Source: Peptococcaceae bacterium UBA3933
GTDB taxonomy: Bacteria > Bacillota > Peptococcia > Peptococcales > BICA1-8
Assembly (NCBI GenBank): GCA_002385805.1
Contig: DGEF01000043.1
Coordinates: forward strand, 1 to 6,076
Length of the DNA: 6,076 bases
Direction: 5' to 3'
Shown: one piece after another, positions 1 to 6,076 of the stretch
Layout of the letters: every line of letters begins with the position of its first letter
Numbering within the stretch: the stretch's first letter is position 1
Notes under the pieces: model-generated
Seen by the model: the letters and a program-made list of their open reading frames with translations, nothing else
The model's database searches: none
Told to the model about the DNA's origin: nothing
Program-made: the position numbers and the translations under genes

Positions 1-290
1 ACCACATCAAAACGACAGTAGACATTTTCCAAATTATTAATCATCAAGTAGTATTGTGCTACTTTTCTCAGTTTTTGTTGCTTACGAAAATTCACGGTTT
101 CAGAAGGGAAACCGTAAGTGTCAGCTTTACGGCTTCTTACTTCAATAAATACTAATATATCTTTATCCTGAGCAATTATATCGATTTCACCTAAGCGACA
201 AGTAAAATTTCTGCAAATTATTTTATAGCCCATGTCTTTAAGTTTTTCCATGGCTAAATTTTCTCCTAAATTTCCCAACTCTTTGGTCAT
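1..290 (-). CDS. yraN: YraN / UPF0102 family protein, predicted endonuclease-like fold (3' end cut by window)
   Basis: The first 96 codons are visible and the gene runs off the left edge; family members are usually about 115-130 residues, so only a short C-terminal part is missing. The order of motifs is diagnostic: an N-terminal helix with GNLGENLA (residues 6-13), GYKIICRNF (21-29), the GEIDII core (34-39), VFIEVRSR (47-54), YGFPSETV (59-66) and RFDVV near the edge. GEID and E-V-R occupy the positions of the acidic and basic residues of the PD-(D/E)XK nuclease-like fold; Arg52 takes the place of the lysine, which I believe also occurs in other members. The biological role of the family is poorly established, so nuclease activity is a fold-based inference. 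The start at 290 is chosen because family similarity begins within a few residues of it and an AAGGGAAGG ribosome site lies 5 bases upstream; the in-frame Met14 and Met20 fall inside the conserved part. No signal peptide or membrane segment is seen, so it is probably cytoplasmic. It sits just past the nuo terminator and is functionally unrelated to complex I. Confidence 0.93.
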   Translation of the reverse strand, partial: MTKELGNLGENLAMEKLKDMGYKIICRNFTCRLGEIDIIAQDKDILVFIEVRSRKADTYGFPSETVNFRKQQKLRKVAQYYLMINNLENVYCRFDV

Positions 291-295
291 AATAT

Positions 296-304
296 CCTTC
301 CCTT
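296..304 (-). promoter_or_regulatory. Shine-Dalgarno site of yraN
   Basis: On the minus strand the sequence AAGGGAAGG is followed by ATATT and the ATG at 290. The purine-rich run and 5-base spacing fix the yraN start at 290 rather than at the internal methionines. The site lies only about 18 bases downstream of the terminator T-tract, leaving little room for a separate promoter. Confidence 0.7.
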
Positions 305-321
305 TAAATGAATCTTTAATG

Positions 322-350
322 AAAAACAAGCCCGGTCGGGCTTGTTTTTT
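322..350 (-). terminator. Rho-independent terminator after nuoN
   Basis: A perfect inverted repeat, CAAGCCCG (327-334) and CGGGCTTG (337-344), forms a GC-rich stem, realistically 7 bp with a four-base loop. It is flanked by five A (322-326) and six T (345-350) on the plus strand. On the minus strand the hairpin is therefore followed by TTTTT and closes the nuo transcript. The A/T flanks can extend the stem and make it bidirectional; on the plus strand it is followed by six T. The TAA stop of nuoN (349-351) overlaps the edge of the element. Confidence 0.92.
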
Positions 351-1779
351 AGAAGAATGTCTCGGCAACGGATATGGTCAAATTAATCAAAGGTGTTTGA
401 TAAAGTCCAAGGAAAATGGTAATAACCATAGTGGCTAACAGGGTTATTTGCATACCGATAGGCACTTTAACGGCATCATTAGTTTTAGGATTTTTCAAGT
501 ACATTGCTTTCGCTACCAAGAGATAGTAATAAACGGAAACCATGCTCATACCTAAAGCAACAAAGACCAGCCAAACATAACCCTGCTCCATTACCGCTCT
601 AAACAAATGGAATTTACCTACAAAGCCAACTAAAGGCGGAATGCCGGCTAAAGATAATAAACAAATTAACATAACCGCTGCCAACAAAGGTGACCTCTTC
701 CATAAACCGTTATAGTCAGAAATTTGGTCTCCTCCCCCTGCTTGAGAGAAAGCAATAACCACACCGAAAGCCCCCAGGTTACTGAAAACATAAAGGGCTA
801 AATAAAACAGGGAAGAAGCTACTCCAAAAGTTGTGAAGGCAACTAAACCTAAAAGGATATAACCCGCCTGGGCAACTCCGGAGAATGCTAATAATCTTTT
901 AATGTTCTTCTGAGGAATTGCCACAAAGTTACCTAACATAATGGTAAGTACTGTTATGGTTATTAGAATCGGAATCCAAAGGGTAGAAATACCGGCAAGT
1001 CCTTTTAAGAATACCCTGAAGAAAACCGCTAAAGCCGCTCCTTTAGATGCAACGGAAAGTAAAGCGGTTACCGGTGTAGGAGCCCCCTCGTAGACATCCG
1101 GAGTCCACATATGAAAGGGTACAGCTGAAACTTTAAAACCAAAACCGCTAATCAAAAAGACCAGACCTACCAATAAAATAGAATTATCGAAACTTTTCCC
1201 AATTGTTCCTACCACATCATTGATAAGTGTAGTTCCCGTTACCCCGTATATTAAAGTTAAACCGTATAAAAGTACCGCAGAAGATAGTGCACTTAGAAGT
1301 ATATACTTTATGGCCGCTTCAGAAGATTTAGTATTTCGTGTCCAAAAACCTACTAGAACAATAAAGGTTATGGTCATTAATTCTAAAGCTACATAAAGGG
1401 TTATGAAATCTCCCGCTGAAACTAAGGCCATCATGCCTAAAGTAGCAAAAAGTACAAGAAAACAAAATTCACTGTAATATTCGTTAATAAGTCTATAAAC
1501 ATATTCTGTCCCCAAAAGTAAGACCATTATTGAAGAAAGGACAATTAACATTTTAATAAAAGTGGCAAAAGGATCTACAATATACATCCCCTGTAACAAT
1601 GAATCCTGTACATTCATCATTAAATACAGACTAATTAACGTAAAAAGCAAACCAAAAATACTTACATACCCCAAACCTTTTTTCTGAATTTCAGGTACCA
1701 GGAGGGAGATAATGAGAACCAAAAAGGCAAAACCTACTACAATAAATTCTGGAATTAATAAGGAGAAATTAATATCCAT
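349..1779 (-). CDS. nuoN: NADH-quinone oxidoreductase subunit N (complex I antiporter-like subunit)
   Basis: This is the antiporter-like subunit nearest the NuoK/J/A/H part of the membrane arm; it transfers protons across the cytoplasmic membrane when the peripheral arm reduces quinone. The 476 residues are close to the usual ~480 and are almost wholly hydrophobic helices, consistent with a 14-helix Proton_antipo_M protein. The key charged residues are all present: Glu133 in LYVALELM, Lys216 in GFGFKVSAVPFHMW, Lys246 in SVASKGA, and Lys389 in GFVGKFHLF; these match E. coli Glu133, Lys217, Lys247 and Lys395. The motif TPDVYEGAPTPVTA (226-239) separates NuoN from NuoM and from Mrp antiporters. 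The ATG at 1779 overlaps the nuoM stop by one base (TAATG), with GGGAGGGAT about 7 bases upstream inside nuoM, so translation is probably coupled. It is the last gene of the operon: its TAA runs straight into the terminator. No defect is seen. Confidence 0.97.
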   Translation of the reverse strand: MDINFSLLIPEFIVVGFAFLVLIISLLVPEIQKKGLGYVSIFGLLFTLISLYLMMNVQDSLLQGMYIVDPFATFIKMLIVLSSIMVLLLGTEYVYRLINEYYSEFCFLVLFATLGMMALVSAGDFITLYVALELMTITFIVLVGFWTRNTKSSEAAIKYILLSALSSAVLLYGLTLIYGVTGTTLINDVVGTIGKSFDNSILLVGLVFLISGFGFKVSAVPFHMWTPDVYEGAPTPVTALLSVASKGAALAVFFRVFLKGLAGISTLWIPILITITVLTIMLGNFVAIPQKNIKRLLAFSGVAQAGYILLGLVAFTTFGVASSLFYLALYVFSNLGAFGVVIAFSQAGGGDQISDYNGLWKRSPLLAAVMLICLLSLAGIPPLVGFVGKFHLFRAVMEQGYVWLVFVALGMSMVSVYYYLLVAKAMYLKNPKTNDAVKVPIGMQITLLATMVITIFLGLYQTPLINLTISVAETFF

Positions 1780-3266
1780 TAGTACATCCCTCCCACTTTA
1801 GGTGTATTTAAATAGATCTGAACAAAGGGGTCAACACCATTGTTGATCAATTCCATTAAATAAGACGGGAAGAAACCTAGGAAAATCAATACTCCGCATA
1901 AGATTACCAGAGGAACTAATTCCACACCCTTAGCATCTTGTATGTGATCCCATCTGGGATTACGGGGTCCGAAAAATACCTTCTGGAAAACCCTTAAAAC
2001 GTAAATTGCTGTAATCACTATGGCTGAGATAGCCAAAATGGCTAAAACCTTATATACCCGAAAAGCACCCATAAAGATGGAAAACTCAGCCACAAAATTT
2101 ACTAAACCGGGCAAACCAAGAGAAGCCAAGCCGGCAATCAGGAAACTTGCCGCAACCCGTGGCATCTGAATGGCTAAGCCGCCGAATTCGGCAATCATCC
2201 GGGTATGAGCTTTATTATAAATATTACCTACCAAGGCAAAGAATAAAGCGGTCATAATCCCATGAGCAAACATCTGAGCTACTGCGCCACTGATACTTAA
2301 GGTATTCAGGGCCGCTATACCTAGTAATACATAACCCATATGGCTCACACTGGAGTAGCCGATAACAAACTTTAAGTCTTTTTGGGCCATAGCTACCATG
2401 GCACCGTAAACTACGTTAACAATACATAAGGTTGCTATAAGAGGTGCCCAGTACCTTGCACCTTCCGGGAACATGAAGATTCCCGCCCGGATTAAGCCGT
2501 ACCCCCCCAGTTTCATTAATACTCCTGCGTGAAGCATACTTACAGCGGTAGGAGCGGCAACGTGACCGTCAGGTGACCAGGTATGTAGTGGCCACATGGG
2601 AACCAGAAAACCAAAACCGATCATAAACAGGAAGAAGACAAATTTCTGGAACCCAACGTCGTAAGTCTGTTCGGTCAAAGTGAAAATATCAAATGTGCCT
2701 AAACCTGTATAAACATAGATGGCGATTATCCCAATTAAGACAAAGGCACTACCGACCAATAAATACAATGTCAGCTTCATAGCCGCATACTCTTTATTGG
2801 TACTACCCCAAACCCCGATTAGGATATACATGGGAATAACGGCAACTTCGAAAAACAAATAGAAGAAAAACAAGTCAGTTGTCATGAAAACTCCAAATAC
2901 CCCGGCAACCAGAGCAAGTAAGAAAATGAAAAATTCTTTTGCTCTTTTTTCCATGTCCCAGGAAGCAAAGACGCCGGTAAAAATAACTATAGCCGTTAAT
3001 AAGACTAAAGGTAAGCTTATACCATCTACACCTAATGAATAGGTTATCCCTATTTTTTCTACCCAAGGTATTCTTTCAACAAACTGTACTCCTCCAATTT
3101 CCTGGTCATATGCTATAAAAGCCCACAAAGAAAGAATAACAGTGATCCCAGTAGCAATAGCTGCAACTATTTTTATAATTTTATCTTCCTTTTGAGGAAT
3201 GAAGAGAATTACCAATAGACCAAGTACCGGTGCCAATAAAATGCTGGACAAAATTGGAAAACTCAT
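1779..3266 (-). CDS. nuoM: NADH-quinone oxidoreductase subunit M (complex I antiporter-like subunit), variant lacking the TM7 lysine
   Basis: This is the middle antiporter-like subunit of the membrane arm, placed between NuoL and NuoN. At 495 residues it is close to the family's ~500 and carries a Proton_antipo_M core. Recognisable landmarks are Glu140 in YLFFEVAVIPMY (E. coli Glu144), PMWPLHTWSPDGH (223-235), Lys252 in AGVLMKLGGYG (E. coli Lys265), SSVSHMGYVLLG (305-316), His335 in QMFAHG, and Glu394 in NFVAEF (E. coli Glu407). The oddity is residue 221: the lysine normally found in VKxPMxPxH (E. coli Lys234) is Leu, codon CTG at 2604-2606, and the surrounding frame and motifs are intact. 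The ATG at 3266 overlaps the nuoL TGA (ATGA); an excellent AGGAGGTG at 3271-3278 inside the nuoL end sets this start. The stop overlaps the nuoN start by one base. NuoM identity is secure from motifs and order; whether pumping through this subunit is normal is open. Confidence 0.97.
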   Translation of the reverse strand: MSFPILSSILLAPVLGLLVILFIPQKEDKIIKIVAAIATGITVILSLWAFIAYDQEIGGVQFVERIPWVEKIGITYSLGVDGISLPLVLLTAIVIFTGVFASWDMEKRAKEFFIFLLALVAGVFGVFMTTDLFFFYLFFEVAVIPMYILIGVWGSTNKEYAAMKLTLYLLVGSAFVLIGIIAIYVYTGLGTFDIFTLTEQTYDVGFQKFVFFLFMIGFGFLVPMWPLHTWSPDGHVAAPTAVSMLHAGVLMKLGGYGLIRAGIFMFPEGARYWAPLIATLCIVNVVYGAMVAMAQKDLKFVIGYSSVSHMGYVLLGIAALNTLSISGAVAQMFAHGIMTALFFALVGNIYNKAHTRMIAEFGGLAIQMPRVAASFLIAGLASLGLPGLVNFVAEFSIFMGAFRVYKVLAILAISAIVITAIYVLRVFQKVFFGPRNPRWDHIQDAKGVELVPLVILCGVLIFLGFFPSYLMELINNGVDPFVQIYLNTPKVGGMY

Positions 3267-5149
3267 TGTACACCTCCTACCACTGGTCCGGCCAGAAATA
3301 TAACAATCACTACAATAGCGGCAAACAACACCAGAGCATATGTCTGTAAACTACCGGTATGAATATAACGGCCTTTAGTTCCGGTGGTTCTAATGATCCA
3401 AGCCAGGCTATGAGCCACACCGTCAACTACATACCGATCAAATAAATTACATAAGGCTGACAGATTCAAAACAATCTTATCAAAGAACCACTGGTAAGCT
3501 TCATCAATATAATATTTGTTATATAGTAATGTATATATGGGTTTAAATTGATTAGCTATTTTTTCTGCTGAAATGGCTTTTTTAATGTAAATTAACCAGG
3601 CCAAAAAGATACCGGCTACGGCAATTATAGTGGACATCCCCATAATCATGAGATTCGGTTCAGGATGATGAGGTTCGCCAAAATATATAAAACTACTAAA
3701 TCCTTTTTCCAAGAAAGGTGCTCCGATAAACCCACCTACGATAGAGAAAAAGGCTAAGATCATCAAAGGAACAGTCATTGTTAACGGTGATTCGTGCCCT
3801 TCAAAATCACTGCGTTTTTCTCCAAAGAAAACCAGAAAAATTAATCTAAACATATAGAAAGCAGTCAAAAATGCAGTAAGAGAAGCAATTATATATAAGC
3901 CTGTATAACCATTTTCCAGAGTAACCAATAATATTTCATCTTTACTCCAGAAACCGGCAAAAGGCGGTATACCGGCGATAGCTAAGCCACCAATAATCAT
4001 AGTAACAGCGGTAATCTTCATATCTTTAAAAACGCCGCCCATTTCGAAAATATCTTGTTTATGCAAAGCATGGATTACACTACCGGCACATAAGAACATT
4101 AATGCTTTAAAAAAGGCATGTGTTGTTAAATGGAACATTCCGGCGGTTATACTTCCTACACCGATAGCCATAACCATATACCCTAGTTGACTAAGGGTAG
4201 AATAAGCCAGAATCCGTTTGTAATCCCTTTGAGTTATGGCAATTGTAGCGGCGAAAATAGCTGTAAAACCACCCACATAGGCCACTAAATTAATTACTGT
4301 TGTGGTACTGGCAAATAAGATAAAGCCCCTAGCCAGTAAATAAACCCCGGCTGCAACCATTGTTGCCGCATGAATTAAGGCACTAACAGGGGTAGGACCT
4401 TCCATGGCATCCGGTAACCAAACGTGCAGGGGAAACTGACCGGATTTACCGATAGGACCGATAAATACCAAAATACCGGCTAAAGTTAATAAAGCTAAAT
4501 CTTGGGAATTGCTGATAGCTACTGCTAATTCACCAAAATTAAAGGTTCCAAAATAGATGAATAAAATAATTACCCCAATCATGAAACCGAAATCAGCAAC
4601 CCTGTTGGTGATAAAAGCCTTTTTACAGGCATCGGAGGCAGATTCTTTATAGAAATAAAATCCAATCAGCAGATACGAACAAAGTCCTACTAACTCCCAA
4701 AAGACGAACATCTGGAAATAGTTATTAGAAATAACCAAACCTAGCATAGAAAAAACGAATAAACAAAGGAACGAAAAAAATCTGGAGAATCTGGAATCGT
4801 CAGCCATATAACCTACTGAATAAATTACTACTAGTAAAGAGATAAAAGTAACCACAAAAAGCATAATCGAAGTCAATGGGTCAATTAATGCTCCCATCTC
4901 TATGAATAATCCGTTCATTTTTAGCCACTCAACTGCTTTTTCCAAAGGATTATTCATGGTTATTTCCGGGTGGGTCAGGATTACTCTTAATACATCCAAA
5001 GAAAGCACAAAGGAAATAGCTACACTTAAAATAGCCGTTAAAGCACTGAGCATCCTGGATCGATAAGTAACAAAAGTTATTAAGACAAATCCAATTAAAG
5101 GAGCCAGGGGCACTAACCAGATTAAATTAATTCCAAAACTATCAACCAT
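3263..5149 (-). CDS. nuoL: NADH-quinone oxidoreductase subunit L (complex I antiporter-like subunit with lateral helix)
   Basis: This is the distal proton-pumping subunit, which also supplies the long amphipathic helix running along the membrane arm. At 628 residues it matches the family (~610-650). The N-terminal part (about 65-115) has the Proton_antipo_N motif IDPLTSIML, followed by the Proton_antipo_M core. Charged residues are in place: Glu152 in FVFWELVGLCSY, Asp186 in NRVADFGF, Lys235 in GPIGKSGQFPLH, the WLPDAMEGPTPVSALIHA segment (244-261), His344 and Lys348 in THAFFKALMF, and the Lys403-Asp404 pair in GFWSKDEIL. These correspond to E. coli Glu144, Asp178, Lys229 and Lys399/Asp400. 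Residues about 535-590, with NKYYIDEAYQWFFDK, form the typical lateral helix, and a last hydrophobic helix (603-620) anchors it. The start at 5149 has GGGGTGAT (5155-5162) just after the nuoK stop, 13 bases away. The TGA overlaps the nuoM start. MrpA is excluded by the length, the lateral helix and the nuoJ/K neighbours. Confidence 0.98.
   Translation of the reverse strand: MVDSFGINLIWLVPLAPLIGFVLITFVTYRSRMLSALTAILSVAISFVLSLDVLRVILTHPEITMNNPLEKAVEWLKMNGLFIEMGALIDPLTSIMLFVVTFISLLVVIYSVGYMADDSRFSRFFSFLCLFVFSMLGLVISNNYFQMFVFWELVGLCSYLLIGFYFYKESASDACKKAFITNRVADFGFMIGVIILFIYFGTFNFGELAVAISNSQDLALLTLAGILVFIGPIGKSGQFPLHVWLPDAMEGPTPVSALIHAATMVAAGVYLLARGFILFASTTTVINLVAYVGGFTAIFAATIAITQRDYKRILAYSTLSQLGYMVMAIGVGSITAGMFHLTTHAFFKALMFLCAGSVIHALHKQDIFEMGGVFKDMKITAVTMIIGGLAIAGIPPFAGFWSKDEILLVTLENGYTGLYIIASLTAFLTAFYMFRLIFLVFFGEKRSDFEGHESPLTMTVPLMILAFFSIVGGFIGAPFLEKGFSSFIYFGEPHHPEPNLMIMGMSTIIAVAGIFLAWLIYIKKAISAEKIANQFKPIYTLLYNKYYIDEAYQWFFDKIVLNLSALCNLFDRYVVDGVAHSLAWIIRTTGTKGRYIHTGSLQTYALVLFAAIVVIVIFLAGPVVGGVQ
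3271..3278 (-). promoter_or_regulatory. Shine-Dalgarno site of nuoM inside the nuoL end
   Basis: AGGAGGTG on the minus strand is close to the full anti-Shine-Dalgarno complement. It stands 4 bases (6 if only AGGAGG is counted) before the nuoM ATG at 3266, within the last codons of nuoL (Gly-Gly-Val). It is the strongest ribosome site in the window and fixes the nuoM start in the ATGA overlap. Confidence 0.8.
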
Positions 5150-5162
5150 CTAAAATCACCCC

Positions 5163-5471
5163 TTACCATTTCAACCAGTCTAAATTTTCAACAATAGTAG
5201 TCGTACGGTTTCGGTAAATAGCAACTATTATTGCAAGTCCTATAGCTACTTCACAAGCTGCCACTACAATAACAAAGATAGCAAAAATCTGACCTGTGAA
5301 AACGCCTGGTGTTAAATATTTAGTAAAAGCAACCAGGTTGATATTAACGGCATTTAACATTAACTCTATGGATATCAGTATTGCTATAGCGTTTTTCTTT
5401 GCTAAAGCGCCATATAAACCAATACAAAACAGCATAGCACTCAGTAATAAATAATGATTTAAAGTAATCAT
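5163..5471 (-). CDS. nuoK: NADH-quinone oxidoreductase subunit K
   Basis: NuoK is a three-helix membrane subunit (MrpC-like, Oxidored_q2 family) that relays conformational or electrostatic signals between the quinone-site module and NuoN. It is 102 residues long, against about 100 in E. coli. Helices lie at about 5-23, 28-50 and 60-85. The two intramembrane glutamates that define the family are present: Glu36 in ISIELMLNAVN and Glu74 in AACEVAIGLAI (E. coli Glu36 and Glu72). The C terminus ends in NLDWLKW; a Leu-Lys-Trp end is, from memory, common in NuoK/FpoK proteins outside Proteobacteria. The start at 5471 overlaps the nuoJ stop as ATGA, with AGAGGTGA at 5482-5489 in the end of nuoJ, about 10 bases upstream, which supports coupled translation. 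It lies 13 bases before nuoL. No anomalies are seen. Confidence 0.98.
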   Translation of the reverse strand: MITLNHYLLLSAMLFCIGLYGALAKKNAIAILISIELMLNAVNINLVAFTKYLTPGVFTGQIFAIFVIVVAACEVAIGLAIIVAIYRNRTTTIVENLDWLKW

Positions 5472-5977
5472 TTGAAATTTTTCACCTCTTTAGCTATAAC
5501 TATGGCCCCAATCATAGACACAGTTAGTAAAATGGCAGCTAATTCAAAAGCAATCACATAATCTGATAAGAGAAGGTGCGCAATCCCGCTAACTGTATTT
5601 TCAGGCAAAGTGCCTGTTGCAATGGACCAAGGGGTCTGAATCAAGAAGTAGACAATAACTCCGAACAAAAAAGTAACTACTATAGCTGCAGTATACTTAT
5701 ATTTACCAAAGAGGTTAGTTTCCTGCATATTCCCGCTACCACGAGTGATTAACATAATACCGAAAACTATCAGAATTGACACAGCACCTGCATAAACTAA
5801 CACTTGAACCGCTGCTATAAAGTCAGCTTGCAGGGTTAAATAAATTCCGGCTACTCCTAAAAAGGTCATTATTAAAGCCAGGGCACTGTGCACAATATTT
5901 GTTAAAAAAACCACTGATAGAGCCGAACCTAAAGTGATAAAAGACAAAAGCCAGAAGACAATAAGTTCTAAATCCAT
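5468..5977 (-). CDS. nuoJ: NADH-quinone oxidoreductase subunit J
   Basis: NuoJ is a five-helix membrane subunit (Oxidored_q3 family, ND6 equivalent) next to NuoK and NuoA. Its third helix carries a flexible pi-bulge that changes during turnover and gates the water path from the quinone cavity to the pumps. The protein has 169 residues, within the usual 165-200. Helices are at about 4-24, 28-48, 54-78, 94-114 and 139-162. The signature segment AAVQVLVYAGAVSIL (55-69), with Tyr62 and the Gly64 bulge region, is clear, and the last helix contains FELAAILLTVSMIGAI (144-159). The ATG at 5977 directly abuts the TAA of the upstream gene with no spacer; GGGGAGGGA, encoded within the last codons of that gene, lies about 5 bases before it. 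The TGA overlaps nuoK by four bases. Some family members have a longer C terminus after helix 5; here it is short and basic (KEVKNFK). Confidence 0.97.
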   Translation of the reverse strand: MDLELIVFWLLSFITLGSALSVVFLTNIVHSALALIMTFLGVAGIYLTLQADFIAAVQVLVYAGAVSILIVFGIMLITRGSGNMQETNLFGKYKYTAAIVVTFLFGVIVYFLIQTPWSIATGTLPENTVSGIAHLLLSDYVIAFELAAILLTVSMIGAIVIAKEVKNFK

Positions 5978-6076
5978 TTAAGATCCCTCCCCTACTTTTT
6001 TCTCCGGCTGCATAAAAGTAGAAGTCGGTGCAGAAAGGTTGGGGTTATTAAACAAATCTAATTTGGCGGTTTCTTT
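5978..6076 (-). CDS. nuoI: C-terminal tail of probable NADH-quinone oxidoreductase subunit I (5' part outside window)
   Basis: An open frame enters from the right edge exactly in phase and gives 32 codons ending in TAA at 5978-5980, immediately before the nuoJ ATG. The visible residues (starting KETAKLDLF and ending EKKVGEGS) are polar, rich in Asn, Pro, Ser and Thr, and look like a disordered tail. Neither of the two CxxCxxC ferredoxin motifs that would prove NuoI falls inside the window. The assignment rests on the conserved order nuoI-nuoJ-nuoK-nuoL-nuoM-nuoN and on tight coupling: the last codons double as the nuoJ ribosome site. NuoI would be the 2x[4Fe-4S] protein passing electrons towards the quinone-proximal cluster. 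Confidence that this is coding is high; that it is nuoI is inferred from position. Confidence 0.78.
   Translation of the reverse strand, partial: KETAKLDLFNNPNLSAPTSTFMQPEKKVGEGS
5983..5991 (-). promoter_or_regulatory. Shine-Dalgarno site of nuoJ inside the nuoI end
   Basis: The minus strand reads GGGGAGGGA, then TCTTA and A, then the ATG at 5977. The site lies in the codons for the last residues of the upstream protein (Gly-Glu-Gly), so initiation at nuoJ is probably coupled to termination of the preceding gene, whose TAA touches the nuoJ ATG. Confidence 0.75.

Noticed and set aside
135..143. Arg52 in place of the lysine of the PD-(D/E)XK-like motif in YraN.
   Set aside because: An E-V-R version of this motif is, to my recollection, frequent in UPF0102 proteins, so it is not evidence of inactivation.
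303..329. Possible promoter for yraN (TTGTTT and TTTAAA on the minus strand).
   Set aside because: The two hexamers are only 15 bases apart, the -10 match is weak, and transcription would start within the ribosome site.
232..438. Plus-strand open frame of 68 codons.
   Set aside because: It lies antisense across the yraN start, the terminator and the end of nuoN. Its product resembles no family I recognise, and I saw no convincing ribosome site. It is a chance frame.
2502..2508. Run of seven C in nuoM that might mark a sequencing error or frameshift near the unusual residue 221.
   Set aside because: The frame is conserved on both sides (AGVLMK before it, YGLIRAG after it), so the Leu221 call is not a frame artefact.
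2875..3066. Minus-strand open frame of 63 codons inside nuoM.
   Set aside because: It is an out-of-frame shadow of nuoM, whose own frame is unbroken and shows conserved membrane motifs through this stretch.
349..5149. nuoL/M/N as an Mrp-type Na+/H+ antiporter or a hydrogenase-linked module instead of complex I.
   Set aside because: The order J-K-L-M-N, the NuoN-specific TPDVYEGAPTP motif, the NuoL lateral helix and the two NuoK glutamates all fit complex I.
1..6076. Repeated ACCGG-type words, possible CRISPR, insertion sequence or tRNA.
   Set aside because: The repeated words fall in Gly/Ala/Pro/Thr codons of the membrane proteins. No spaced repeats, terminal inverted repeats, transposase or tRNA-like cloverleaf were seen.

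Overview
The window is the distal end of a respiratory complex I (nuo) operon read entirely on the minus strand, followed by the start of an unrelated housekeeping gene. From right to left, in the direction of transcription, it holds the last codons of nuoI, then complete nuoJ, nuoK, nuoL, nuoM and nuoN, a strong intrinsic terminator, and a yraN (UPF0102) gene cut off by the left window edge. There are no mobile elements, RNA genes, CRISPR arrays or long gene-free stretches. The only real intergenic gap is about 58 bases, between nuoN and yraN.

The organism is most likely a low-to-moderate GC bacterium (about 40% GC by eye). A Firmicutes/Clostridia-type anaerobe is my best guess. The guess rests on strong purine-rich Shine-Dalgarno sites (AGGAGGTG before nuoM, GGGGTGAT before nuoL), tight gene packing, and a NuoK ending in Leu-Lys-Trp. 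It is an inference, and the window has no taxonomic marker that fixes it.

The five complete genes encode the membrane arm of complex I. NuoL, NuoM and NuoN are the three antiporter-like proton-pumping subunits. NuoK and NuoJ carry the membrane-embedded carboxylates and the flexible helix that link them to the quinone site. NuoI is the peripheral 2x[4Fe-4S] protein, of which only a non-conserved tail is visible. Junctions are typical of a translationally coupled operon: nuoI stop abuts nuoJ start, nuoJ/nuoK and nuoL/nuoM overlap by four bases (ATGA), nuoM/nuoN by one base (TAATG), and nuoK/nuoL are 13 bases apart. The electron donor cannot be decided here because the input-module genes lie outside the window.

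The observation most worth a second look is in NuoM. The transmembrane lysine before the PMxPxH motif, equivalent to E. coli Lys234 and normally treated as essential for pumping, is a leucine (Leu221). NuoL and NuoN in the same operon keep theirs. Otherwise this is an ordinary nuo region, and I found no evidence of an undescribed system.
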